This document shows, piece by piece, positions 42,070-50,877 of a stretch of DNA of 64,000 nucleotides. Within the stretch, counting starts at the first letter, position 1; each line of letters opens with the position of its first letter. The stretch spans positions 62,001 to 126,000 of the forward strand of contig CAVOKW010000035.1 in assembly GCA_963696585.1 (NCBI GenBank), written 5' to 3'. The notes below the pieces were generated by a model, which worked only from the letters and a program-made list of their open reading frames with translations, was not told the origin of the DNA and searched no databases. The translations under genes and the position numbers were made by a program. This DNA is from Parvibaculum sp963696585. Lineage in GTDB: Bacteria > Pseudomonadota > Alphaproteobacteria > Parvibaculales > Parvibaculaceae.

Positions 42070-42864
42070 CTATTTTCCGTTAAAGACAGGTCGGCGTTTG
42101 GCCATGAAGGCGGCGCGACCTTCCTTATAGTCGTCGCTGGCAAAGCAGGCGGTCGCCAGACGATCGCAAAGCGCGGCATCGAAGTTTTCAGCCGGTTTCA
42201 CGCATTCGTCGACGATGCGCTTTTCGGTGGCGATCGTCATGGGCGCGTTTTCCGCAATCATGGCGCAGGTGTCGCGCGTCAGGGTTTCCAGCGCCTCGCG
42301 ACTCGTTACGCGATTGATGAGGCCCATGGCGAGAGCTTCTTCATGGGTGAAGCGGCGCGCGGTGAAAAAGATTTCCTTGGCATAAGCGGGGCCGACAATA
42401 TTGACGAGGCGTTTTGTTCCCATGGGCGGATAGGCAAGGCCGAGCTTGGCCGCCGGAATGCCGAAGGTCGATCCTTGCGAGGCGATGCGCATGTCGCAGG
42501 AGAGTGCGATGCCAAGCCCGCCGCCGATGCAATAGCCATCGATCATGGCGATGGTCGGCAGCTTCGACGCGGCGATACAATCAAAGGCGGCGCTGGTTGC
42601 GTTTTCATAGGCATCAACGCCCTCGACCGATGAGCGTGATTTTTCAAACTGGGAAATATCGGCGCCCGCCACAAAAGCCTTGTCGCCCGCACCTTTGAGC
42701 ACGATGACGCGAATGGCCGGGTCTTCATGCAGATATTGCATGATCGAGGGAACCGCCTCCCACATTTCCATGCTGACCGCGTTCATGCGCTCGGGATTGT
42801 TGAAAATCATCCAGCCGATGGCGCCGTCTTTCTCGACGATCATCTTGTCGGTGAGCCTGGGCAT
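42070..42864 (-). CDS. Enoyl-CoA hydratase/isomerase family protein
   Basis: Crotonase-fold acyl-CoA enzyme, 264 residues from ATG 42864. Oxyanion-hole segments are KAFVAGADISQFE and IDGYCIGGGLGIALS; a catalytic acidic position is less clear in the FGIPAAKLGLAYPP region, where the usual Glu is absent. Substrate unknown. Upstream lies the 385-bp tandem repeat. Confidence 0.88.
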   Translation of the reverse strand: MPRLTDKMIVEKDGAIGWMIFNNPERMNAVSMEMWEAVPSIMQYLHEDPAIRVIVLKGAGDKAFVAGADISQFEKSRSSVEGVDAYENATSAAFDCIAASKLPTIAMIDGYCIGGGLGIALSCDMRIASQGSTFGIPAAKLGLAYPPMGTKRLVNIVGPAYAKEIFFTARRFTHEEALAMGLINRVTSREALETLTRDTCAMIAENAPMTIATEKRIVDECVKPAENFDAALCDRLATACFASDDYKEGRAAFMAKRRPVFNGK

Positions 42865-43971
42865 GGGAACTCCTGGGAAATCAGACTGGTATATTGTTGC
42901 CGCAATATTCTTCACTGTCATGCCCGGACGAGCCGGACCATGACGATTTTTCAAAGGCACACTGGCCCTCACCCCCTCATCCTCGCCGGACCTTCGGTCC
43001 GTCTCTCCCTCTCCCCTGAGGGGAGAGGGCAAGCGTGTCGACGGCAGGCGTGCGCGCGATTTTCTGGCCGTTCACGCCGAGCGCATCAAAGCGCATCTGG
43101 TCCATGCCGTCATATTTGCCGCCGTAGATGAGCGTCGGGCCTTTAATCCCCCCAGCATCTTACAAGTGTCATGCCCGGACTTGATCCGGGCATCCAGAGA
43201 CGCAAATTCAAAAGCGGTCGCTCTGGATTGCCGGGTCAAGCCCGGCAATGACAACTGAATTTTGTGCCTCTTAATGGCGGGCGGATGACAGCAGAAGACG
43301 GGGATGGCCCGGACAAGCCGGGCCATGACGATTTTTCAAAGGCACACTGGCCCTCACCCCCTCACCCTCGCCGGACCTTCGGTCCGTCTCTCCCTCTCCC
43401 CTGAGGGGAGAGGGCAAGCGTGTCGACGGCAGGCGTGCGCGCGATTTTCTGGCCGTTCACGCCGAGCGCATCAAAGCGCATCTGGTCCATGCCGTCATAT
43501 TTGCCGCCGTAGATGAGCGTCGGGCCCTTAATCCCCCCAGCATCTTACAAGTGTCATGCCCGGACTTGATCCGGGCATCCAGAGACGCAAATTCAAAAGC
43601 GGTCGCTCTGGATTGCCGGGTCAAGCCCGGCAATGACAACTGAATTTTGTGCCTCTTAATGGCGGGCGGATGACAGCAGAAGACGGGGATGGCCCGGACA
43701 AGCCGGACCATGACGATTTTTCAAAGGCACACTGGCCCTCACCCCCTCATCCTCGCCGGACCTTCGGTCCGTCTCTCCCTCTCCCCTGAGGGGAGAGGGC
43801 AAGCGAGCCATGCGAGCGCGGGTGACGGGCGCCGGAGGTCAGTTCTCCTGTTGAACTCGCCCTGGGGCAGCCTATATGTTAAACCGATCTCAAGGTCGGG
43901 CATGGTTTGCTCGATCGGGGAAGGCTGAAGGCCGGTTGGGCAGGTGCCCCTCGGGTCCGGAGGAGCGGTTC
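42865..43971. other. 1.1-kb intergenic repeat region
   Basis: No intact gene lies here. The stretch holds 42922-43805 as 2.25 tandem 385-bp units, each with one 85-bp REP-like element and a short conserved coding-like segment, and the leader of cysE to the right. Confidence 0.8.
42940..43805. repeat. 385-bp tandem repeat, two full units and a partial third
   Basis: Units start at 42940, 43325 and 43710 (spacing exactly 385 bp); the third stops after 96 bp. Each full unit contains a CTCTCCCCTGAGGGGAGAG palindrome, a coding-like minus-strand segment reading PTLIYGGKYDGMDQMRFDAL, and the 85-bp double hairpin (43168-43252, 43553-43637). Units differ at only a few bases, so the amplification is recent. 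The coding-like segment appears to be the tail of a lost gene that I cannot identify. Confidence 0.92.
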
Positions 43972-44817
43972 ATGTCAAAGGCCTATGAAAAAAATCCGGG
44001 CGCGAGCGGACTGACCATTGTCGATCCGGTCTGGGACCGTATTCGCGCCGAAGCGCAGGCGATGGCGGCAAGCGAGCCGATCCTGTCGGGCTTCCTGCAT
44101 TCCACCATTCTCAATCATCGCGCTTTTGACGATGCGCTGGCGTTTCATCTCGCCCAGAAGCTTGGCAATGCCGATGTGCGCCCGATCCAGTTGCGCGAAT
44201 TGCTCGACGAAGTGTTGCGCGCCGACCCCTCGATTGGTGAAGCCTATCGCGCCGACATCGTGGCCTATTATGACCGCGACCCGGCCTGCCACGCCTATAT
44301 TCAGCCGCTTTTGTATTTCAAAGGCTTTCATGCGCTGCAAACCTATCGCGTGGCGCATTGGCTGTGGACACATGATCGCCGCGCCATGGCGCTTTTCCTG
44401 CAAAACCGCATGTCGGATCTTTTTGCGGTTGATATTCATCCGGCGGCCCGCATCGGCAAGGGTGTGTTCATCGATCATGCGACGGGCACCGTCATTGGCG
44501 AAACCGCCGTCGTCGAAGATGATGTGTCGATGCTGCATGGCGTGACGCTGGGCGGGACGGGCAAGGAAATCGGCGACCGTCACCCGAAGATCCGTCGCGG
44601 TGTTCTGATCAGTGTTGGCGCCAAGGTTCTCGGCAATATCGAGATCGGCGAATATAGCCGCATCGGCGCAGGCAGCGTGGTGCTTCATGCCGTGCCGGCC
44701 CATTGCACGGCCGTTGGCGTGCCCGCCAAGGTTGTCGGTTGCGCCGGTTGCGACCAGCCGAGCCATTCGATGGACCACATCATCCGCCCGGCGGAAGATG
44801 CCGAGATCAGCGACTGA
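43972..44817 (+). CDS. cysE: Serine O-acetyltransferase
   Basis: First step of cysteine synthesis (serine + acetyl-CoA to O-acetylserine). 281 residues from ATG 43972 (GGAGGAGCGG upstream). The N-terminal helical SATase domain is followed by a left-handed beta-helix with hexapeptide repeats; the catalytic His-Asp region is FIDHATGTVIGETAVVEDDV, and LHGVTLGGTGK is typical. The C-terminus ends AEISD, unlike the Ile-terminal tail used for binding CysK. Confidence 0.95.
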   Translation: MSKAYEKNPGASGLTIVDPVWDRIRAEAQAMAASEPILSGFLHSTILNHRAFDDALAFHLAQKLGNADVRPIQLRELLDEVLRADPSIGEAYRADIVAYYDRDPACHAYIQPLLYFKGFHALQTYRVAHWLWTHDRRAMALFLQNRMSDLFAVDIHPAARIGKGVFIDHATGTVIGETAVVEDDVSMLHGVTLGGTGKEIGDRHPKIRRGVLISVGAKVLGNIEIGEYSRIGAGSVVLHAVPAHCTAVGVPAKVVGCAGCDQPSHSMDHIIRPAEDAEISD

Positions 44818-46105
44818 TCAGGGCAACCGATCCTTCAGCGCATAAAACAGCATGCCCGCGACCATGCCAGGATGGCGGAGCCATGTGCCGCCGGGGAAGG
44901 GAGGGGTATTGAGTGTTGCCAGACAATCAAAGCGTTCGGCTTGTCCGGCAATTGCTTCGGCGATGAGCTTGCCGCCAAGCGTCGCAATATTGATGCCCTG
45001 ACCTGAATAACCATGGGCGAAAAGCATGTTGGGCGCGAGGCGGCCAAAATGCGGCATCCGCTTCAGCGTGATTGCCAATGTACCGCCCCAGGCATAATCG
45101 ATTTTGACGCCTTCAAGCTGCGGGAAAACGCGCAGCATGGGTTTTGTCACGAATGCGGCGATGTCGCGCGGGAAGCGCGGCGAATAATTTTCGCCGCCGC
45201 CAAAGAGCAGGCGATGGTCGGCAGACATGCGGTAATAGTCGATGACGAACTTGGTATCCTGCACGGCGACATCATCGCGGATAAGGGCGCGCGCGCCATC
45301 TTCGCCCAAGGGTTCCGTGGCAATGATGAAATTGTTGATCGGCATGATGCGCCCGGCGACGCGGGGCTCAAGATTGCCGAGATAGCCATTACAGGCGAGC
45401 ACGACATGATTGGCGCGAACCGTGCCGCTTGATGTCTTGATGATGGCGGGATCCGTGTGGCTCACTTCGATGACGCGTGAGGCTTCATGGATGCGGGCCC
45501 CTTTGAGGAGGGCTGCCTGCGCCAGACCACGAGGCGTAATTCAGCGGATGGAGATGCGCGCCCTTCATGTCGAGCAGGCCACCATGATAGCGGTCGGTGT
45601 GCACCATCTCGCGCATTTCGTCGCGTTCGATATAGCGCATGTCGGCGCAATCATAGGTGCCGCGCATATGGTCGGCTTCCTCGCGCAGCCATGCGGCATC
45701 GCCCGCTTTCCAGGCGGCATGGAGCACACCGGGCTTCAAGTCACACTCGATGCCATAACGTGCGATGATATCCCTGACGGTGTCGACGCTATCGCAGGCC
45801 AAGGCCCATAGCCGCTGCGCCCATTCCGTTCCGAGCGTTGCTTCGAGCGTGCGCTGATCCTTGCGATGGCCGGTGCCGAGCTGGCCGCCATTGCGACCTG
45901 AGGCGCCCCAGCCGATTTTTTCAGCTTCGAGCACGACCACGTCATAGCCGCGCTCGCTCAGATGCAAGGCGCAGGAGAGGCCGGTATAGCCCGCGCCGAC
46001 GATGCAGACATCCGCCCTTTGTCCGCCCGTGAGCGGGGGCAGGTCCGGCAAACCGTCACTGACTGTGGCGGCATAATAGGAGGGGGGGTAGGTCGGCTTT
46101 GACAT
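44818..46105 (-). pseudogene. FAD-dependent oxidoreductase (DadA/PuuB-like), frameshifted
   Basis: Together about 428 codons of an amine/amino-acid-oxidase-type flavoprotein. The 5' part has the FAD dinucleotide fold (VCIVGAGYTGLSCALHLSERG) and EKIGWGASGRNGGQLGTG. The 3' part has VVLACNGYLGNLEP and the FAD-binding end HGYSGQGINIATLGG. The frame breaks near 45532: removing one base restores NYARGLAQAALLKGARIHEA across the joint. Resembles gamma-glutamylputrescine oxidase. Either a real mutation or a sequencing error; no slippery site was seen. The ABM-like gene lies just upstream. Confidence 0.85.
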
Positions 46106-46123
46106 AAGGCGCATGGGCGCACG

Positions 46124-46408
46124 TCACGCGATGGCGACGCGGCTTTCCTCCTGCTTGTCGGCGTGAATACTGCAAAGGTCCATGCAGGCTTCCCATGGCG
46201 CGCCATCGCGCACATCTTCCAGCGCCTCTTCATCTGCCCATTCGGTGCGGAAAACGACACGACCTTCGGCAGGATGTTCTTCAATGAGCGATGCGCGGAA
46301 ACCCGGCGGGGGATTGCGATCCAGTTCGCGCTCTTTGTAGCCGCGAAGCTGGGAGACGATATGGTCGGGTTGTTTCGTCTTGAAGGTGACAATGAAGGCG
46401 AGCGCCAT
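46124..46408 (-). CDS. ABM-like (antibiotic-biosynthesis monooxygenase fold) small protein
   Basis: 94 residues forming a ferredoxin-like alpha/beta fold pattern (MALAFIVTFKTKQPDHI, then VVFRTEWADEEALEDV). ATG 46408 follows AACGAGGAA. Resembles stand-alone ABM/EthD-type domains, often dimeric and of unknown function. It precedes the flavoprotein gene by 18 bp, so the two were probably an operon. Confidence 0.6.
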   Translation of the reverse strand: MALAFIVTFKTKQPDHIVSQLRGYKERELDRNPPPGFRASLIEEHPAEGRVVFRTEWADEEALEDVRDGAPWEACMDLCSIHADKQEESRVAIA

Positions 46409-46577
46409 GGGTTCCTCGTTGCTTGACCCCGGTTTGTCGGGGCTTGTCATGATCCTGAAAGGTCGAGTGTGGTTCTTCTATAGCATGCCGGGACCGAGAG
46501 TTCCCGCTTTGCGCTTGGGCTGACTCGCGGCACAATGACCCCCTGGCAAAAATAATAAACAAGAAAAGGGAAGTGAA

Positions 46578-47381
46578 ATGGGACGCATCTCGGGAAAAGT
46601 GGCACTGGTGACAGGCGCGGGCAAAGGCATTGGCGCGGCTTCCGCCAAACTCTATGCGCGCGAAGGCGCCAGGGTTTTGTGCACCGACCTTGATGTCGAG
46701 GCTGGTGAGGCGGTGGCAAGCGCGATAGTCGCGGCTGGCGGCGAGGCGCTCTTTATGCGTCATCAGGTGACAGATGAGGGCGATTGGGAAAAGGCCGTCG
46801 CCCTTGCCGTGCAAAAGTTTGGCGGGCTGCATGTGCTTCTCAACAATGCCGGTATCGCGCCTGCCGGATCGCCTGTCGAGAACATGACGCTGGAACAATG
46901 GCGTCATACGATTGCCGTTGATCTCGATAGCGTGTTTCTGGGCTGCAAGCATGGCGTGCGCGCCATCAAGGAAACGACGGCCAAAGGAGGACCCGGCGGC
47001 TCGATCATCAATGTCTCGTCCATTCTGGGCCTGGTCGGCAATGCCAATTCGGTTGACTACAATGCCGCCAAGGGCGGTGTGCGCCTGCTGTCGAAATGTG
47101 TCGCGCTGGAATGTGCGCAGGCTGGCTATCGCATTCGCGTCAATTCGCTGCATCCGGGCTATATCGACACGCCATTGGTGCGCAATGCGGTGGCGAACAT
47201 GTCAGGTGGCGATCAGGCTGGCGCCAATGCCGTGATCGACATGCTGGTGATGGCGCATCCGATCGGTCGTCTGGGCGTGGCTGATGAAATTGCCAATGCG
47301 GCGCTGTTTCTGGCGAGCGACGAATCGAGCTTCATGACCGGGACGGAAATGGTCGTGGATGGTGGCTATACGGCGCGATAG
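46578..47381 (+). CDS. Short-chain dehydrogenase/reductase
   Basis: Classical SDR of 267 residues. The cofactor motif TGAGKGIG, the NNAG motif, Ser in NVSSILG and the catalytic Y-x3-K (YNAAK) are intact, with C-terminal FMTGTEMVVDGGY. Resembles cyclopentanol- and glucose-dehydrogenase-type SDRs; Asp at the end of beta-2 (CTDLD) suggests NAD+ preference. RBS GGGAAG precedes the ATG. Confidence 0.93.
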   Translation: MGRISGKVALVTGAGKGIGAASAKLYAREGARVLCTDLDVEAGEAVASAIVAAGGEALFMRHQVTDEGDWEKAVALAVQKFGGLHVLLNNAGIAPAGSPVENMTLEQWRHTIAVDLDSVFLGCKHGVRAIKETTAKGGPGGSIINVSSILGLVGNANSVDYNAAKGGVRLLSKCVALECAQAGYRIRVNSLHPGYIDTPLVRNAVANMSGGDQAGANAVIDMLVMAHPIGRLGVADEIANAALFLASDESSFMTGTEMVVDGGYTAR

Positions 47382-47392
47382 GCGCAACACAT

Positions 47393-47530
47393 TCAAAGAC
47401 GCGAACTCAACTCGCTCGTTTTCTGATGGTCCGCGGGTGCCTCGCCTGTGTGCCAGGCAAGTGTGAGCACAGCTCCTGCGGTCAACAGGAGCGTGAACAG
47501 GACCAGCCATTTCAGTTTGCGTTGCGACAT
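47393..47530 (-). CDS. 45-residue single-span membrane protein
   Basis: A short minus-strand gene from ATG 47530 with GGGAG at 7 nt spacing, coding MSQRKLKWLVLFTLLLTAGA, then a few soluble residues ending SSRL-stop at 47393. One predicted transmembrane helix (about residues 8-26) with a basic N-terminus. Function unknown; it is convergent with the SDR gene, 12 bp apart. Confidence 0.55.
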   Translation of the reverse strand: MSQRKLKWLVLFTLLLTAGAVLTLAWHTGEAPADHQKTSELSSRL

Positions 47531-47696
47531 GGATCAGGCTCTCCCGAGGCGTCCGACAAGGCTGACACGACGGGTTCCCGTCGCCAACGGGACGAAGCGC
47601 CGCAGTCCCGTTTGCGCCGGAGGCTCTGAATGGTTAAAACACCGCTTGGACATTGGGTCGCGGAAGCGGCCCCTGACATGCGAGTGGGAGACATCC

Positions 47697-47909
47697 TTGG
47701 ACAAGACCGAAATCAGACGCATCGAAGCCTATCTGCGCGATAAGTTTCGTCTGCCATCCATCACGGTCACGAAGCGCCCGCAGAAGGATGATTCCGCCGA
47801 AGTGAATATTGGCGATGAGTTTATTGGCGTGATCTTCCGCGACGAAGATGAGGGCGAGATTTCCTACGCCTTCAATATGGCCATTCTCGACATTGATCTT
47901 CCCGAGTGA
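47697..47909 (+). CDS. DUF3126 family protein
   Basis: Cytoplasmic 70-residue protein typical of Hyphomicrobiales. The whole sequence follows the family: DKTEIRRIEAYLRDKF, then KKDDSAEVxIGDEFIGV-like and ISYAFNMAILDIDL. TTG 47697 is preceded by GGGAG; upstream codons in the frame do not look like protein. Function unknown. Confidence 0.8.
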   Translation: MDKTEIRRIEAYLRDKFRLPSITVTKRPQKDDSAEVNIGDEFIGVIFRDEDEGEISYAFNMAILDIDLPE

Positions 47910-47920
47910 TGGCGCCCTGA

Positions 47921-48685
47921 TCAGTCAGTGATCGAGCCGACAAGGTCGCTGGGCAGGCCTGGCACCTCGAAGCTGTTGATGAGCAGTTCAACAGTCTTGT
48001 CAATTTCACGCCATTGCGGCAGTTGCGAGCGCTTGTAGCGATAGACAAGCTCAAGCGTCGGCGTGAGCAGCATCGACCGGCTGCAATTCGGGCTATCAAC
48101 CTCGACCGTGGCTTTTTCGCATATCAGGAGGATCATGTGGCCGTTGGCATCCGTGCCGACGAGCAGGTCCTGATTGCGATAGCCGGAATCATCGCGGAAA
48201 TGGAAGCGATCAAGGTCTGCGGGGTCGCGCTCGGGCGTCGGCGAGACAAGATATTTCGAGTAGATATCCCTGAGCCTGCGATCAGCCGGCAGGGGGGTCG
48301 AGGTTTCGCGCAGCGAGAAATAGATGACCTGCGAATTGGGACCGTTATCGCTGAAGCTGGACTGACGCGCCATGCTGAAGGGATCGAAGCCCGGCAGCAG
48401 CGCATGCATGTCCATCCGCGTATGCGCACCACCACCGCGCTGGGCGGGATAGCGGGTGTAGTTTTCCGGGATCATGAAATGCGTGCCGGCGACAACCGTT
48501 TCGATCTTGCGGCTGTCGGCGCTGGCGCGCGGGTCCAGACCCAGGATCTCGTTGGGCGTCGGACCAAAATAGTAATAAAGGAAAAAGACCGAGAAGGAGA
48601 GAACCCCCGCAATGACAAGGGCCGGGATGATCCAGGCGGGGCGTTCATGCACCAGTTCACCGCCAGACTGTTTGTTGCGCGCCAC
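47921..48685 (-). CDS. Membrane-anchored protein, unknown function
   Basis: 254 residues with one N-terminal transmembrane helix (about 17-39, PALVIAGVLSFSVFFLYYYF) and a 210-residue periplasmic domain. The domain contains FMIPENYTRYP, RDPADLDRFHFRDD and a single Cys pair (ICEKATVEVDSPNCS). No family recognised; conserved-looking in composition. Convergent with the DUF3126 gene. Confidence 0.68.
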   Translation of the reverse strand: MARNKQSGGELVHERPAWIIPALVIAGVLSFSVFFLYYYFGPTPNEILGLDPRASADSRKIETVVAGTHFMIPENYTRYPAQRGGGAHTRMDMHALLPGFDPFSMARQSSFSDNGPNSQVIYFSLRETSTPLPADRRLRDIYSKYLVSPTPERDPADLDRFHFRDDSGYRNQDLLVGTDANGHMILLICEKATVEVDSPNCSRSMLLTPTLELVYRYKRSQLPQWREIDKTVELLINSFEVPGLPSDLVGSITD

Positions 48686-48955
48686 GTCTCATCCTTCCCA
48701 TTGTCTCGCCGCCCTGATGGCGAGGCCTGCCATCTTATCCGGGCGATCCCTGTCAGCAAGCCGAATGGGCGGACTGTTTCGCTGTGGCACAGACCCGGCG
48801 CAAAGCGGCACGGGAGAGCCGGGTCTTGCGGCGACCGGATTTTCAGGCGCATCAAGTCACCATCAATAACATGCTGTAACTAAAAGAATATTTCCAAATC
48901 GTGGATTGGCGGTCATGGCCCGGGCAGGTGGTACGGCGCTTGCGGATAGGGTGGC

Positions 48956-49363
48956 ATGACACATTTTGCCATTCGATCACTGTTTCTGGGCGGTCTTGTC
49001 CTGGGCCTTGTCGGCCACATGGACAATCCCTCTGCGCTCTTCGGCGAGAAGGCAGGCGCGATCCTGCGGGAAGCGGCGCTGCGCTGTTCGGCGGCGCGCG
49101 CCTCCTGCCAGATAGCCGGTATTGAACTCGGTGGCGATGGCCAGAGCGTGGCGGGGGCGTTGATTGCCGGTTCAAGCAAGGTCAAGGCAAGCGACATGCT
49201 GAAGGGTTTGCGGGTGCCGAAGGTTTTGACGCTTCTCGACGAGCGCGTTGTGCCGGAAACACTGGTCAATGCCGCGCATTCACAGCTGGGGCACTGGGCT
49301 GGAGATGCGACCAGAAAATTGATGTCATCGCGATCGGCATCAGCCGCGCGGGCACTGAACTAG
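48956..49363 (+). CDS. Exported protein, unknown function
   Basis: 135 residues with a short hydrophobic N-terminus (FAIRSLFLGGLVLGLVGH) and a mature domain of about 115 residues containing a Cys pair (RCSAARASCQIAG). The C-terminal part reads like a helical domain. No family recognised. Twenty bp upstream of the next membrane gene, so possibly co-transcribed. Confidence 0.55.
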   Translation: MTHFAIRSLFLGGLVLGLVGHMDNPSALFGEKAGAILREAALRCSAARASCQIAGIELGGDGQSVAGALIAGSSKVKASDMLKGLRVPKVLTLLDERVVPETLVNAAHSQLGHWAGDATRKLMSSRSASAARALN

Positions 49364-49382
49364 ACGAGGCAGGGGCGGGTTC

Positions 49383-49694
49383 ATGTTTGAGTTAACGGTT
49401 TTTGCCATGACGGTTGCAACGGGGTTTGTTGCATCCGGTTTGACGGGGAGCTTCTATCGCCTTGTCACCAACAAGCCACCGAGCTTTGCCGTGGTGTCTG
49501 ATTCAAGCATTGGGCTGCTGGTCGCAGTCTTCATGCTGATCTTTGCCGGGCCCCTGGTCATTTTGCGCAATGCGCTGCGGGCTCAGGTATTTGAAAATCG
49601 CCCACCGCTATGGCTCCTGCTCTCTGCCATGATTGCCATGCTGTGGAGCTTCCTGTCGGGCGAGCTGCTGCTCAGCATCATCCTGACACTCTGA
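49383..49694 (+). CDS. Small three-helix membrane protein
   Basis: 103 residues with three hydrophobic segments (about 1-25, 40-62, 78-102). The N-terminal YRLVTNKPPSF and the central Ser-Ser-Ile-Gly pattern suggest a conserved alphaproteobacterial membrane family (DUF6949-like, from memory). Function unknown. Confidence 0.6.
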   Translation: MFELTVFAMTVATGFVASGLTGSFYRLVTNKPPSFAVVSDSSIGLLVAVFMLIFAGPLVILRNALRAQVFENRPPLWLLLSAMIAMLWSFLSGELLLSIILTL

Positions 49695-49701
49695 GCGATC
49701 A

Positions 49702-50751
49702 TCAGGCGCGGCGACGAATGCCGCGCGCCAGACTGCCAAAGAGCAAGGTGCCGATGCCTGCACCCAGCGCCCAGATCCAGTGAAAGGCGAGCAAGAACAG
49801 ATTGCTCAAGGTCTTGAAGGCGCGAAGGCTGGTTTTGCCCGTCAGTTCGACAATCCCGCGCGTCTTACTGCCAAGCTTGCCACCCATTTTGGCGACATGC
49901 GCCAGATCATCCGTGTTGTCGACATATTTCAGCAGGCGGACGGACTCAGCCGGGCCGACCCCTTTTTCAAGCGCCGCCACATCGTCAATCACGGGCGCGA
50001 TCTTGGCGAATGAAACCGAGCCCGCATAATTGGTGATGGCGCGACGTGTCGCGGCGCTGTCTGCCAGATCGACCGTGCGCAAGGTGCCACGGAGCTTTTC
50101 AAAATTGACGGCTTCACTGAGCAGGCGCGTCATGTTGCGCGCAAAGCGAACGGTGATGGTTCCGGCTTTCTCGGCCACTTTAAGCAAGGAGACACCGATG
50201 CGGGCAGGCAGTCCGCCGCCGCCTGTGGCAATCGTTGCCGTGGTGGCGGCCAGGCCGAGCACGGAAAGCCCCAATATCAGTTGCGAATAATCCTCGCCCG
50301 AGACCATCTTGCTGCCCTCGCGGCCAATGTCACGCACATCGCCGACAACGGTGAAGTCAGAGGTTATGGCGCCCATGAAGGAGGCCGTGTCACCACCCTC
50401 GCCCGTGACGAAGCCTTCAAAGAAACCGCCCGTGTTGCGCATAACCGTGCGGCTCAGGGTTTTTTCGGCGTCAAGGCGGCTCTGCGTGTCCGGATCAAGC
50501 TTCACAATCATGTAATGGGCGATGTCGGCATACATGATGGCGTCTTCATAGTCGCCAGCATCGAGCGCGGCATTGATGCGGCTGGCGAGGTCGTTGGCAT
50601 TGGTCTTCTGCGCGAGTTCAGCCTTGATGAAGGGATCGACGGGGATCATGTCGTCCGTGACATAGGCGTCGAGAAGCCCGCGTTCATAAACGGCCATGAA
50701 CCCCACGGGCAGAAGCAGAAGAAAGAGGATGAAAGCGATCAGTCGCATCAT
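49702..50751 (-). CDS. Membrane protein with Gly-rich hydrophobic hairpin, unknown function
   Basis: 349 residues. An N-terminal signal/anchor (LIAFILFLLLLPVGFMAV) is followed by a helical region (residues 45-95), then VVGDVRDIGREGSKMVSGED leading into a Gly/Ala-rich hydrophobic hairpin (LGLSVLGLAATTATIATGGG). The C-terminus has another hydrophobic segment near 320-340 and a basic tail. The GDxxD-GED pattern faintly recalls pre-toxin domains of polymorphic toxins, but no toxin domain or immunity gene was found. Function unassigned. Confidence 0.6.
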   Translation of the reverse strand: MMRLIAFILFLLLLPVGFMAVYERGLLDAYVTDDMIPVDPFIKAELAQKTNANDLASRINAALDAGDYEDAIMYADIAHYMIVKLDPDTQSRLDAEKTLSRTVMRNTGGFFEGFVTGEGGDTASFMGAITSDFTVVGDVRDIGREGSKMVSGEDYSQLILGLSVLGLAATTATIATGGGGLPARIGVSLLKVAEKAGTITVRFARNMTRLLSEAVNFEKLRGTLRTVDLADSAATRRAITNYAGSVSFAKIAPVIDDVAALEKGVGPAESVRLLKYVDNTDDLAHVAKMGGKLGSKTRGIVELTGKTSLRAFKTLSNLFLLAFHWIWALGAGIGTLLFGSLARGIRRRA

Positions 50752-50877
50752 GTTACCCGCGCCCCCAGCGCTCTGAATGTCACCCGCCCCATGTCGCCGC
50801 CGATCTGCCCCGCGCGACGGATCAGGAAAGAGTGGTCTATTGCGGGTGCGAGCGCAACCTTGTGATCGCGTCCTGGT

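Noticed and set aside
45485..45535. Programmed frameshift in the FAD oxidoreductase
   Set aside because: No slippery heptamer, stem-loop or SD-like stimulator was seen at the joint; simple mutation or sequencing error is likelier.
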